64,000 bases of DNA, taken from assembly GCF_014838825.1 (NCBI RefSeq), contig NZ_JACYMO010000004.1, positions 248,001 to 312,000 of the forward strand, read 5' to 3'. This document shows, piece by piece, positions 43,237 through 51,666 of the stretch. The translations under genes were made by a program, and so were the position numbers. How positions within the stretch are numbered: the first letter of the stretch is position 1; each line of letters starts with the position of its first letter. The notes beneath the pieces were generated by a model that saw only the letters and a list, made by a program, of their open reading frames with translations, ran no database searches and was not told the DNA's origin. The stretch comes from Erwinia persicina. Its GTDB lineage: Bacteria; Pseudomonadota; Gammaproteobacteria; Enterobacterales; Enterobacteriaceae.

Positions 43237-44769
43237 TTATTGCCCCCAGAAGCTGCTGCGTTGGTTGATAGCAGCACGCGCCTGCGTTTGCTGCTGATGG
43301 TTGTCGATCATCGTGCGAACCTCCGCTTCCCCCATACCTGTAGGAACGTTGATCACATAGCTGCTGTTAAAGGTGTTCTGCTGGCTGTTGCTGGTGCTGG
43401 TGCTGGACGCTGTAACGGGTTGATAGCGGGCACCGCCAAAGGCGACAGGTGCGGGAGTATCCGGCGCAGCAAAGTCTGCGCCCCCCAGGGCGACCGAGGG
43501 ACGCTGTGCTGACGGATCGTCACTCAGCGAGGTTTCTGCATCGGCCGCTTTTTTATCGGCTAACCCAAGCTTTTCCAGCAGCCAGCTGACTTTTCCACCG
43601 AGCGTACGTAAAATCGTCAGGGGCAAACTCAATCCATTTACCAAAGCCTCACCGACAAAACGCCCAAGATTCCCCAGCTGCTCCAGCTTCTGCGCCGTCA
43701 TTTCAATCGGTGAGAAAAACGCCTTTATACTGTCAAAAGCACTGTCAATCTGCTTACCTGCCTCATCAAAAATGACCGTTAACGGTTTAAATGCGTCGAA
43801 TAGTGGCGTCAGCACAGCGCTGATCCCTTCAACCACCCCGCCAAAGAACGCGCTGAGCGGCTCCCAGTACTGGTAAATCAACGCAGCAGCGCCGACGATA
43901 GCGGCAATGGCTATACCGACAGGCAACGTGATCGCCCCCAGCGCCGCAGCGATCGCCCCACCAGCAAAAGTAAACACGCTACTCAGGATCCCAGCGCCCG
44001 CCATCAACAGATTCAGGCCACTGAGTACTGGCACCACCACAGAACCGATCCCGCCGAGTGCGGCAATCAGCAGCCCGCCCCCCGCCACCAGTTGGGTGAT
44101 CCCGCCCGCCAGCGTGGAGTTGTCCTGGATCCATTGATCAACGCCGGTTAATAGCCCAGTGGCGGTCTGCGTCAGGGAACGCAGCGTACCGTCCAGTTGG
44201 GTAAACACTGTCAGGCTGATGCTGTCGATCGCGGCATTAAGCTGGCCGATATCCCCTGCGAGGTTATCGGCGGCGGGCATGGCGATTGCGGACGGCGGGC
44301 GGACATCAGACGATGTTGCCGCCTCCTTTGGCGGCGCGCCCGACCGTGCCGTCATCACCTGATAGCCCGGCTGCAGCAGCTTCGCCCCCTGGCGCGCCAC
44401 GCCCATCGCCTGGCTGCTGACCGCACCGATTTTATCCACCACGCCCTGCCCGGTCTGAAAGCGCTGCTGCACCTTGCCTTGCCCGAGCTGAAAGCGCTGC
44501 TGTGCTTTATTAAGGTTATTTCTGACACGCTGCGGGCGCTCATGCGCCTCGGTCACGCGGATCACCTGCAGGCGTTCCCTGCTGGCGTCGAGTGCGGATT
44601 TACTGTTGCGCGTTGCTGCCCGGGTACGTTCGGCGCTGGCCCTCAGCGCCACGCGCTGCTGAAACATCGCAAGGCCGAGGGACTGGGTTTCCCCCGGCAG
44701 ATCGTTTAAAAACAGGTTCGCCCGGATCACCGCTTTGCGCAGCCCATCCAGACCGAGGTTAATACTCAT
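43237..44769 (-). CDS. T: Tail tape measure protein T (short form)
   Basis: 510 aa; P2 gpT is 815 aa. N-terminal coiled coil (~15-150) with a short internal repeat (QQRFQLGQGK / QQRFQTGQG), central hydrophobic Ala/Gly-rich region (~225-330: LVAGGGLLIAALGGIGSVVVPVLSG, ALGAITLPVGIAIAAIVGAAALIYQYW), then an amphipathic C-terminus ending RSSFWGQ. It sets tail length during assembly, so a tail clearly shorter than P2 is expected. ATG at 44769 preceded by GGAG; a GTG precedes it directly. It overlaps the E' stop codon. Confidence 0.9.
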   Translation of the reverse strand: MSINLGLDGLRKAVIRANLFLNDLPGETQSLGLAMFQQRVALRASAERTRAATRNSKSALDASRERLQVIRVTEAHERPQRVRNNLNKAQQRFQLGQGKVQQRFQTGQGVVDKIGAVSSQAMGVARQGAKLLQPGYQVMTARSGAPPKEAATSSDVRPPSAIAMPAADNLAGDIGQLNAAIDSISLTVFTQLDGTLRSLTQTATGLLTGVDQWIQDNSTLAGGITQLVAGGGLLIAALGGIGSVVVPVLSGLNLLMAGAGILSSVFTFAGGAIAAALGAITLPVGIAIAAIVGAAALIYQYWEPLSAFFGGVVEGISAVLTPLFDAFKPLTVIFDEAGKQIDSAFDSIKAFFSPIEMTAQKLEQLGNLGRFVGEALVNGLSLPLTILRTLGGKVSWLLEKLGLADKKAADAETSLSDDPSAQRPSVALGGADFAAPDTPAPVAFGGARYQPVTASSTSTSNSQQNTFNSSYVINVPTGMGEAEVRTMIDNHQQQTQARAAINQRSSFWGQ

Positions 44770-45205
44770 CACAACTCTCCACTCTGTGTACCGCTACGCA
44801 CAATGGCCTTATGCCGCCAGTCGAGCAGTTCTGCCAGCGACATGGCGTTCATTTCCGACGGCGACCAGTGAAAGATGGCGGCGATATCCGCCATCAGATC
44901 CTCTACCGTCAGGCCGTTGGGCCAGCGGACGTGTCCGGTTTCGCGGACAAAAAACCGATCACCCGTCCGCCCAGCTCAATCAGATCGACCGGGTCGAGAT
45001 TGAGGCATTCCGATTTGGTCAGGTTCGGCAGCGTGATACGCGGCAGAACAGTGATCAACGCGTCAACGTCCGATCCGGCCAGATCGACCAGACGCGTACC
45101 GCGCAGCGTGCCGGCGTTGGGTTTAATCAGTTCCACGCTGTTAATCACGGTGTCGCCACGCACGATCGGCGTGACCAGCTGGAGGGTATTTTCTGCTTGT
45201 GACAT
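44769..45205 (-). CDS. E: Tail assembly chaperone E / E-E' frameshift product
   Basis: E alone is 98 aa (45205 to stop at 44909), a P2 gpE-type tail assembly chaperone. In the -1 frame the reading continues through FFVRETGHVRWPNGLTVEDLMADIAAIFHWSPSEMNAMSLAEL to a TGA at 44769, reproducing the P2 E' extension. The switch site T TTT TTG lies at 44948-44954. As in P2 and lambda G/GT, the longer minor product probably bridges tape measure and tube subunits. Coordinates cover the full fusion; located between FII and T. Confidence 0.88.
44948..44954 (-). promoter_or_regulatory. Programmed -1 ribosomal frameshift site
   Basis: Heptamer T TTT TTG in the E frame (GGT TTT TTG). Slipping one base back opens the E' frame. 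The sequence is the same type used by P2. Confidence 0.85.
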
Positions 45206-45266
45206 AAGCGTTCCTTTACGGGTAAAGCGGGTCGGATATGCCCGACTCCTGCGGGGTATGCAATTA

Positions 45267-45286
45267 GGGGCGGGTCTGCCCGCCCC
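45267..45286 (-). other. Hairpin between FII and E
   Basis: Perfect GC-rich 8-bp stem GGGGCGGG / CCCGCCCC with a 4-nt loop in the 107-bp gap after the major tube gene. No T run; probably lowers read-through into E or protects the upstream FI-FII message. Confidence 0.5.
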
Positions 45287-45312
45287 CTGCGGTTACGTCA
45301 TTACGGGACGGG

Positions 45313-45822
45313 TTACACCAGGCCGATGTTTTTACGGTGCCCGGCCAGGCGGTCGACACCATTCACTATCTCGACCATGTTCACAGTGTCGATTTCGATC
45401 AGCGGTTTACCGTTCCAGGTCAGCTTGTAATAGGTGCATTTGGTGGTGATTTTGGTTTCACTCTCCTCACCCTGCTTACTTTCACCAAAATCGAACTGCT
45501 GATGCTTGCCGCGCAGTTCCACCTCCACTGCGATGGTCTCGTCGGTGTCGTCACGCTGGTAAGATCCCATAAAGCGCAACGGCACCGTTGCCCCGCCCCA
45601 CTGGGTAAGGATGCGATCGTCGAGTCCGGCAAGGGTCCATTCAAGATCCAGCGCATCGTCTTCCAGACCGTTATCAATGTGCGCCACGCCGTTCATGCCG
45701 CCGCCGCGATAGGGATCCAGCTTGCGCGCCAGTTTCGGCAGCGTCAGCGAGGTCACCACGCCCTGGTAGCTGTTAGCATCGTTGAATAAATTCAGGTATT
45801 TCAGTTTCTTGGGCATTGCCAT
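45313..45822 (-). CDS. FII: Major tail tube protein FII
   Basis: 169 aa, P2 FII family forming the inner tube of the contractile tail. Starts MAMPKKLKYLNLFNDANSYQG; contains LTLPKLARKLDPYRGGGMNG, LDLEWTLAGLDDRILTQWG, and a C-terminal YYKLTWNGKPLIEIDTVNMVEIVNGVDRLAGHRKNIGL, all conserved in the family. AAGGAG is 8 bp upstream of ATG. Just 12 bp after FI. Confidence 0.94.
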   Translation of the reverse strand: MAMPKKLKYLNLFNDANSYQGVVTSLTLPKLARKLDPYRGGGMNGVAHIDNGLEDDALDLEWTLAGLDDRILTQWGGATVPLRFMGSYQRDDTDETIAVEVELRGKHQQFDFGESKQGEESETKITTKCTYYKLTWNGKPLIEIDTVNMVEIVNGVDRLAGHRKNIGLV

Positions 45823-45834
45823 GGGGTTTTCTCC

Positions 45835-47004
45835 TTAGCGGTTCACAGAAGCGGCGAAGTTCGCCAGGTAGCTGTCGGTAATACGCTGACGCAGCGTCAG
45901 ATCTTCCAGCGGCGGCACCGGGGTGTAGTCGTAGTCGATATACAGCTTGCCGGCTTTCAGGCTCTCCTGATTATTGGCGCTTTCGTCGTACCAGCAGTTG
46001 GCGCCCAGCAGGTAACCGGCGTTGATCAGCTCGCGGAATTTCGCGTTGATGCCGGCGATGATTTCGCGCACCAGCGTGGGCGTCAGCGGTTTGTCGTTGG
46101 CCCACATATGCGCATCGGCCATGGTGTCGGCAATCACCTGCGCCGAGCGGGTGTAGTTCTCGAAGGCGAACAGCGGGTCATCGCTACAGGTGCGGTTGCC
46201 CCAGAAGCGGAAGCCGTCTTTGCGGACCAGGGTGGTCACGCCGGCTTCGTTCAGCAGGTCGGCATCGGTACCGGTCTGCTGCAGATCCCAGAATACCGAG
46301 GCGTTAACGCCAGTGACGCCGTTAACGCCAACGTTGGACAGGGTCTTATGCCAGCCGGTGTCGTTGTCAATTTTGGCGCGCAGTCCAAGCGCCCGCGCCG
46401 TCGCCCAGGCGGTGTCGGCCTCGCTGGTAAGGGTGTTCCAGGCCACAAAATCTGGCCAGATCACCATCAGCTCACGCTGGCTGAAGTTATCGCGATACTT
46501 GATGGCCTCAGTCAGGGTCTTGCAGCCGTAAGCCGAGATATAACCGAACGCACGCAGCTGCTGGCACACCGAGGCCAGGGCGGTAGCGACCTCCAGCGAG
46601 TCCAGCCCTGGCACGCCAAGAATGCGCGGCTTAACGCCGAGGTCAGTCTGCGCACTCAGCAGCGCTTTCATCCCGGTATAACGCCCGTTCTCGTCCGTGC
46701 CGCCGATAATGTTGCTGGTCGTCTCAGCGGCGTCTTTACCTTCCGCTACGCGCACCACAACGGTCACCGGCTTACTCTGGTCGGCAATCGCACGCAGTGA
46801 CTGTGCCAGGGTACCCTGGGTACCGGCTTTACCCAGCGCGGCCAGGACATCAGTGATCAATACCGCCGTATTCAGCGGGAAGGTGGTGGCATCGGCATCT
46901 TCTGCAGTACAGATCATGCCGACGATGGAAGTGGAAACCGCTGAGATGCTGCGGGTTCCGTCATTCACTTCTACGACGCGTACGCCGTGGTGGTAATTTG
47001 CCAT
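45835..47004 (-). CDS. FI: Tail sheath protein FI
   Basis: 389 aa, very similar to P2 FI (396 aa): YHHGVRVVEVNDGTRSISAVSTSIVGM, PRILGVPGLDSLEVATALASVCQ, LMVIWPDFVAWNT, FWGNRTCSDDPLFAFENYTRSAQVIADTMADAHMW, and LYIDYDYTPVPPLEDLTLRQRITD at the end. It is the contractile outer sheath that drives the tube through the target envelope. ATG at 47004 follows AAGGAGTGC; an upstream in-frame start is not supported. First gene of its operon, with an Ogr-type dyad 69 bp upstream. Confidence 0.96.
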   Translation of the reverse strand: MANYHHGVRVVEVNDGTRSISAVSTSIVGMICTAEDADATTFPLNTAVLITDVLAALGKAGTQGTLAQSLRAIADQSKPVTVVVRVAEGKDAAETTSNIIGGTDENGRYTGMKALLSAQTDLGVKPRILGVPGLDSLEVATALASVCQQLRAFGYISAYGCKTLTEAIKYRDNFSQRELMVIWPDFVAWNTLTSEADTAWATARALGLRAKIDNDTGWHKTLSNVGVNGVTGVNASVFWDLQQTGTDADLLNEAGVTTLVRKDGFRFWGNRTCSDDPLFAFENYTRSAQVIADTMADAHMWANDKPLTPTLVREIIAGINAKFRELINAGYLLGANCWYDESANNQESLKAGKLYIDYDYTPVPPLEDLTLRQRITDSYLANFAASVNR

Positions 47005-47072
47005 CTTTATTGCACTCCTTTGTTGGGGTGAGGTCATGATGACAAGAAATTAACGGGCGGGCATGCGATGGC

Positions 47073-47096
47073 CGTTGTGGGGCGCAGGGGACAACG
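47073..47096 (-). promoter_or_regulatory. Ogr-type late promoter dyad upstream of FI
   Basis: CGTTGT-N12-ACAACG, perfect 6-bp arms. P2 late promoters carry TTGT-N12-ACAA centred near -55; here the centre is ~80 bp upstream of the FI ATG, so transcription would start ~25 bp before the gene. Confidence 0.8.
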
Positions 47097-47176
47097 CAAC
47101 ACTTAAAAAGTTAATATAAACAGGTAGTTAAAAAGATAAAAAACCTGTTCAACGAAGACAGAATGTTTTAAAAAAC

Positions 47177-47211
47177 AAAAAAAAAGCGCCCCTGCCTGTC
47201 AGCAGAGGAGC
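47177..47211 (-). terminator. Intrinsic terminator after tail fibre gene H
   Basis: On the minus strand: stem GCTCCTCTGC / GCAGGGGCGC (one mismatch, one wobble), 6-nt loop, then nine T residues. Closes the X-to-H operon before the FI promoter. Confidence 0.88.
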
Positions 47212-47248
47212 TCTTCATTAAACGTGCGATAAGGCGGAAAACAGCGTA

Positions 47249-48562
47249 CTACGCGCTGCGATACCAACCCATTAACTTGATAAAACTGTTGGTAATGGCC
47301 AATGCCGCGCCCGACCCCGTACTGGCGGTGGTACCGGAAACGGTGTGGGTGTGGGCTCCGATACCAACGGTATGAGTGTGAGCGCCAATAGCGACTGTGT
47401 GAATATGAGCACCGGCAGCAGTTGTTGTTTGAGTAATATAACTCGCATCCGTTGTACTAATGAATGAAAGCTGGGTTTTATTGCCTTCCTTATTCCGACC
47501 GCTAATCGTATGAGTATGTTCCCCTGTACTGTTGGTGCTTTTACTACCATAGTCAAACGTACTGGTCGGCTTAGTTCCATAATCAAACGAACTGGTTGTC
47601 CCCGAGAAGGTGTGGTTATGCGCGGGCAAATTCGCCACCGACAGGCTGACCGCATCCGCGCCACCGGTAGTAAAGGCATCGCTCCCGTCCGCTTTTGCCA
47701 GGCGAATGGTTCTGTTTTCACCAATATATTTCCACGTCGTGCCGGGGAATAACGTATTCGGGTTTTTATTCTGGGCAAACCAGGTGACGATCCCGACCGG
47801 ATAGATCTCGTTCAGAACGTTGCGGTTAGCCAGATCGTATGCGGCTTTCACCGCTTTTGGTGTCGCAGCCTGCGTTTCACTGCTGCTGTTGGTGGCGCTG
47901 CTCAGCATTACCACCCCCTTTGCCGCGAGCGTGGCATCAGGCTGAGTGCGGTTAGCCAGGTCGTAAGCCGCTTTTACCGCTTTTGGTGTCGCAGCCTGCG
48001 TTTCACTGCCGCTGTTGATAGCGCTGCTCAGCATCACCATTCCCTTCGCCGCCAGCGTGGCATCAGGATGATTACGGCTCTGTTCATGGCTGGCAATGCG
48101 CAGATTGACATACTCTTCGGTAGCAAAGATCAGACTGTCATCCAGCGTCAGGGCAATTGCTTCACTGCTGCTGACCGCCAGCACCATACGCAGAGTCTGC
48201 GTTCGTCCTGATCCCTCCTCCAGCGCCGGCTTATAGGTCTCGGCCATATTACTTACCGCCAGCAGCGTGCCGTCTCCCGCCAGAAGGCCCAGCTCACGCA
48301 TCCAGAACCCACCAGCGCTGGCCGGGATAATGGTTTCAATCACCAGCCAGTTTTTATGGCTGCTCTCCACCTTGACCGAATTGACAGCCTGACGGTACAC
48401 CTCATGCACCAGTCCGGTCTGCCCCGGCAACGGCGTGGTCGGCTGACCGCTGCCGTCACCGACCACCATGGTTTTGATATCGACCTGAGTACCACCCTGC
48501 ATCGCTGCGGCGATGCGCGCCTGTCCTGCCGTAGTCACGACAGATTTAAATTTTAACGCCAT
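47249..48562 (-). CDS. H: Tail fibre protein H (receptor-binding)
   Basis: 437 aa; P2 H is 669 aa. N-terminal baseplate-attachment domain (~1-150, P2 gpH/collar type: LKFKSVVTTAGQARIA, HKNWLVIETIIPASAGGFWMRELGL). Two adjacent ~38-aa repeats (PDATLAAKGxVMLSSAxNSxSETQAATPKAVKAAYDLANR) follow, then a collar-like segment (IYPVGIVTWFAQ) and a tip with AHNHTFSG, EHTHTISG, AHIHTV, AHTHTV x2, i.e. repeated HxH iron-binding motifs, ending FIKLMGWYRSA. ATG at 48562. The 3' third is more AT-rich than the rest. No fibre-assembly chaperone gene (P2 G) follows. Confidence 0.88.
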   Translation of the reverse strand: MALKFKSVVTTAGQARIAAAMQGGTQVDIKTMVVGDGSGQPTTPLPGQTGLVHEVYRQAVNSVKVESSHKNWLVIETIIPASAGGFWMRELGLLAGDGTLLAVSNMAETYKPALEEGSGRTQTLRMVLAVSSSEAIALTLDDSLIFATEEYVNLRIASHEQSRNHPDATLAAKGMVMLSSAINSGSETQAATPKAVKAAYDLANRTQPDATLAAKGVVMLSSATNSSSETQAATPKAVKAAYDLANRNVLNEIYPVGIVTWFAQNKNPNTLFPGTTWKYIGENRTIRLAKADGSDAFTTGGADAVSLSVANLPAHNHTFSGTTSSFDYGTKPTSTFDYGSKSTNSTGEHTHTISGRNKEGNKTQLSFISTTDASYITQTTTAAGAHIHTVAIGAHTHTVGIGAHTHTVSGTTASTGSGAALAITNSFIKLMGWYRSA

Positions 48563-48572
48563 GTAAAACCTC

Positions 48573-49100
48573 TCACGCGGGGAAAATCGTAACCGTTTCA
48601 GCGTCATACTGAACGGCACCTGTCCAGACAATGCCCTGAATATCCTGGGTGATCGTCAGGGCGGTTAAATGACGGCTGACGGCTTTTGCATCCGCAATCA
48701 GCCGCTCCATCTCGTTAAACATCGCTTCATCAATACCCGACTCCAGCACGCCAATTTCCAGGCGAAACGTGCCCGGCGGCTCCTGGTTCTGCCACCATTC
48801 GGTGATGTTGATGACATAACCCAGCGGCTCGACCACGCGCCGGATCGCGGCGATGGTGCCCTTACGGCGGTGAACGAACTGTGCGGACGCCACCACGGCA
48901 CGCTTTGTCTCCTCCGGCCAGGTCTGATCCCAGCGGTCAACGGACCAGGCCCAGGCCAGATAGGGCAACAGCGCGACCGGACAGGTCTGCGGGTTCCACA
49001 GGGTGCGCAGCGGCACCGGTAACTGCTGAAGATGGGCGCAGGCTTCGGCGGCAGCCACCTCCAGTGGCGACGATCCGGCGGGCAGCAGACGATCACTCAT
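48573..49100 (-). CDS. I: Tail/baseplate protein I
   Basis: 175 aa, P2 gpI family of the baseplate wedge: LLPAGSSPLEVAAAEA, LWNPQTCPVALLPYLAWAWSVDRWDQTWPEETKRAVV, HRRKGTIAAIRRVVEPLGYV, and TEWWQ. ATG at 49100 overlaps the end of J by 8 nt with GGAGG upstream. It ends 10 bp before H. Confidence 0.93.
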   Translation of the reverse strand: MSDRLLPAGSSPLEVAAAEACAHLQQLPVPLRTLWNPQTCPVALLPYLAWAWSVDRWDQTWPEETKRAVVASAQFVHRRKGTIAAIRRVVEPLGYVINITEWWQNQEPPGTFRLEIGVLESGIDEAMFNEMERLIADAKAVSRHLTALTITQDIQGIVWTGAVQYDAETVTIFPA

Positions 49101-50001
49101 CGGAGCCTCCCACACGGATCCGGTGGCCGGTACACCAGCCTGCCTGGGTTTTATCCAGCACCACGTCGCGTGCGGGCTGAGTCAGCTCCACTCGTTGCAC
49201 CCCTTCAACGTGCAGCGCAGCAAACAGCGCCGACTGGCGGATATCGCGCCCCAGACGGCTCTGGGCGGTGACAAAGGCAGCCAGCCGCGCTTCTGCCGCC
49301 GCGCGGATGGGTTCCGCTTCCGGGCCGGGATAGAGGTACAGCGTGGCATCCACGCTGTACTCCACGATAGCCGCCGACCGCACGCTGACGCGGTCAGCGA
49401 CCGGGCGGACATTTTCATCATTCAGCGCGATATTGACCGCCGCCAGCACCTCCGCACTGGCCTCGCCACGACCTTCGCGTGACAGCACAGTGATCAGCAC
49501 TTCTGCCGGGGCCGGACTGGTCGCACTGACATCAGCCACCCGCCCGTCAGCGCTGCGGGCGTGGTACTCATAGGCCCCACCCGGACCGGCCACGCTCAGT
49601 CCCTCAAAAGCCTGAGCGATACGCAGACGGAAATCGTCGTCGCTCTCAAGTAACGCGGGTACGGTTGGCCGGGTACTGTTATCAGCGGGCCTCAGGACCA
49701 GACGGGTCACGCCATTGTTGATACCGAGCTGGTCGAGATCGCTTCCCGTCGCGAAGGCCACCATCGTGCCTTTCGCGGCCTCATTAATCCGCTGCCGCAG
49801 GATCAGTTCGCGATAGGCATTCTCCTCCAGCAGCTTAACAATGGGCTCAGACTCCAGTTCAAGAGTGCGGGTGATGACCGCCTGCTGATCGGCCGGATAG
49901 AGCGCAATCAGACGGGTTTTACGCGCCTGAAGCAGCGTTTCAAAATCCAGCGCTTCGACGATGTTCGGCGCAGGTAACTGACTTAAATCAATGGTGGCCA
50001 T
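49093..50001 (-). CDS. J: Baseplate assembly protein J
   Basis: 302 aa, P2 gpJ/gp47-type baseplate wedge protein: IDLSQLPAPNIVEALDFETLLQARK at the N-terminus, ALYPADQQAV, ARGTMVAFATGSDLDQLG-like segment (AAKGTMVAFATGSDLDQLGIN), and the central PAEVLITVLSREGRGEAS typical of the family. Starts 5 bp after W; overlaps I by 8 nt. Confidence 0.94.
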   Translation of the reverse strand: MATIDLSQLPAPNIVEALDFETLLQARKTRLIALYPADQQAVITRTLELESEPIVKLLEENAYRELILRQRINEAAKGTMVAFATGSDLDQLGINNGVTRLVLRPADNSTRPTVPALLESDDDFRLRIAQAFEGLSVAGPGGAYEYHARSADGRVADVSATSPAPAEVLITVLSREGRGEASAEVLAAVNIALNDENVRPVADRVSVRSAAIVEYSVDATLYLYPGPEAEPIRAAAEARLAAFVTAQSRLGRDIRQSALFAALHVEGVQRVELTQPARDVVLDKTQAGWCTGHRIRVGGSDE

Positions 50002-50006
50002 AGTAG

Positions 50007-50351
50007 TTAACTCACTGGAATGGATAAGGAAAAAGTGGACTGATTGCTGGTACCGCTCAACGCGACCTCCATGCGGCCGTCAAGACCCGGCTGGTAGCTG
50101 ATGCTGTCGAGGGTGATGCGCGGCTCCCAGCGCAGCAGCGCCATGTAGCAGGCTGACATAATCTGCAGACGCAGCGTCTCGTTCTGCGGCTGGTCGATCA
50201 GCGCCGACAGCAGCGATCCGTAGTCGCGGCGCATCACCCGTGATCCCTGCGGGGTCAGCAGAATATCGCGCACCGACTGGCGAATATGATCGCTGTCTGC
50301 CAGTGATAGCCCGCTGTCGCGCTGCATACCTGACCAGGTTGCTGTATTCAT
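50007..50351 (-). CDS. W: Baseplate assembly protein W (gp25-like)
   Basis: 114 aa, P2 gpW/T4 gp25 family, the baseplate core protein that nucleates sheath polymerisation and shares the contractile-injection EPR-type core. Conserved: DSDHIRQSVRDILLTPQGSRVMRRDYGSLLSALIDQP. The ATG at 50351 shares its A with the V stop codon (TGATG), so translation is coupled. The longer frame upstream lies inside V and is not coding. Confidence 0.93.
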   Translation of the reverse strand: MNTATWSGMQRDSGLSLADSDHIRQSVRDILLTPQGSRVMRRDYGSLLSALIDQPQNETLRLQIMSACYMALLRWEPRITLDSISYQPGLDGRMEVALSGTSNQSTFSLSIPVS

Positions 50352-50941
50352 CACTGTGGCCCCGCTGTTTTGCTGCCACCGCTCTCGACACCCGCGTGAA
50401 CGTGGCTGTGGACGACGATACCGTTCGAAGAGAAGCTGCCGCCGCTGTGGCTGATCGTGCCCTGTAGCGTGCCCCCCTCGCTGAGCACAAAAGTTTTCGC
50501 CTTCAGCTGCTGAGTGCACTCCACCAGCGGGCTGTCGAGGGTGATTTTTACCGCCGCCCGGATGCTGGCCGACTGGATACCGCTGGCTGTCAGCGCACCG
50601 CTCTGCGGTTCGTAGGCGATTTGCGCCCCGTCCGGGAACTGCCAGCACACCGCATCCTGCGATGCCGAAGGCGGCGGGAAGGCATCGGAGAAGATCCCCG
50701 GCAGCACAAAGGCGGTGGTCAGTTCACCGCTCAGCGCCAGCAGCAGCACCTGCTCACCCGGCGAGGGGGCATGCCAGCTGCGAACCTGGCCCGCGCTGCT
50801 GCTCAGCCACGGCAGCCAGCCGGTGAGGTTGCCGTCGCTCTTTACCCGGCATCGCGCCCGGGGAAGATCGACCTCGCTGACCGTACCGATGCGCAACAGG
50901 TTGTTGAGCTGGCGGCGGGTTTCCACGACAAATTCATTCAT
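50351..50941 (-). CDS. V: Baseplate spike protein V
   Basis: 196 aa. P2 gpV: N-terminal OB fold (RIGTVSEVDLPRARCRVKSDGNLTGWLPWLS, PSPGEQVLLLALSGELTTAFVLPGI), then a triple-stranded beta-helix and a tip with HSHVHAGV. The HxH pair binds the iron that sharpens the membrane-piercing apex. ATG at 50941 after GAAGGAG. Encoded directly after R; P2 has gene S between R and V, absent here. Confidence 0.93.
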   Translation of the reverse strand: MNEFVVETRRQLNNLLRIGTVSEVDLPRARCRVKSDGNLTGWLPWLSSSAGQVRSWHAPSPGEQVLLLALSGELTTAFVLPGIFSDAFPPPSASQDAVCWQFPDGAQIAYEPQSGALTASGIQSASIRAAVKITLDSPLVECTQQLKAKTFVLSEGGTLQGTISHSGGSFSSNGIVVHSHVHAGVESGGSKTAGPQ

Positions 50942-50960
50942 TGCGTACTCCTTCTGGCTT

Positions 50961-51422
50961 TCAGACTGCAGGCCATTCACTGACCAGCTGATGGTTGATA
51001 TAGAGCTGCCACGGGCGGGACACGGCTTCCGGCACCGCTGGCTCCGGCAAATGGGTCACACTCAGGGCCCCGTCGCTTTCGCTGACCAGCACGCGCTCGG
51101 TCAGCGGGATCACCAGGCTGAAGTCGCCGTTAACGCTGCTGCTGAACACCATGCCGTTTTCACGTCTGGCCGCCGTGGTCATCAGGTCGGGTTGATTTTC
51201 CCGCAGCCACAGCAGCAGGGAGACCACCAGGGCATCCCGGTCGTCGCCGGCGTCGCTGACGGTAATGCGCAGCGGGTACTGGTATTCAAAACTCAGTGAG
51301 GCTGCGGGCGTACAGACCACCCTGCCCTGCTCCAGCGAAAGGGTCAGCCGTTCAGGGTGATTCTGCAGGTCGGGTACGCGGGCCAGTAAGGCCTCGCGCA
51401 GTCGTTTGGGTTTTAACATCAT
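50961..51422 (-). CDS. R: Tail completion protein R
   Basis: 153 aa, matching P2 gpR: MLKPKRLREALLARVPDLQNHPERLTLSLEQG, AASLSFEYQYPLRITVSD, LLWLRENQPDLMTT, ALSVTHLPEPAVPEAVSRPWQLYINHQLVSEW. Caps the tail at the head-proximal end. The start (ATG at 51422 or 51419) overlaps the Rz1 gene. Confidence 0.9.
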   Translation of the reverse strand: MMLKPKRLREALLARVPDLQNHPERLTLSLEQGRVVCTPAASLSFEYQYPLRITVSDAGDDRDALVVSLLLWLRENQPDLMTTAARRENGMVFSSSVNGDFSLVIPLTERVLVSESDGALSVTHLPEPAVPEAVSRPWQLYINHQLVSEWPAV

Positions 51423-51666
51423 GTTGCTCCTGACACTGTTTAAGGGTTTCGACTTGCAGGCCGCACGTCAGCAGCGCCTGCTCCAGCTGGCGGATCGCCG
51501 TCAGCAGATCCCCCTGCGTCTCTGGCTGAACCGCCGGTACCGGACAACTGCTGATGACGGGACAACCACGCCAGATAATCACTGGCGGTGGCGAAAGCGG
51601 GGTGCTGCTGCAGCCGGATAATCCCGTCAGGCAGAGCAGCATGGCTCCAGTTTTGTAGTGCCTCAT
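51352..51666 (-). CDS. lysC: Rz1-like spanin lipoprotein (LysC)
   Basis: 104 aa starting MRHYKTG, with signal peptide and lipobox LSGC, followed by Pro-rich STPLSPPPV: the outer-membrane half of a two-component spanin that fuses the membranes at lysis. Largely embedded in a different frame of the Rz-like gene, the usual nested Rz/Rz1 layout of P2 lysB/lysC. It overlaps the start of R. Confidence 0.8.
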   Translation of the reverse strand: MRHYKTGAMLLCLTGLSGCSSTPLSPPPVIIWRGCPVISSCPVPAVQPETQGDLLTAIRQLEQALLTCGLQVETLKQCQEQHDVKTQTTARGLTGPRTRPAESP

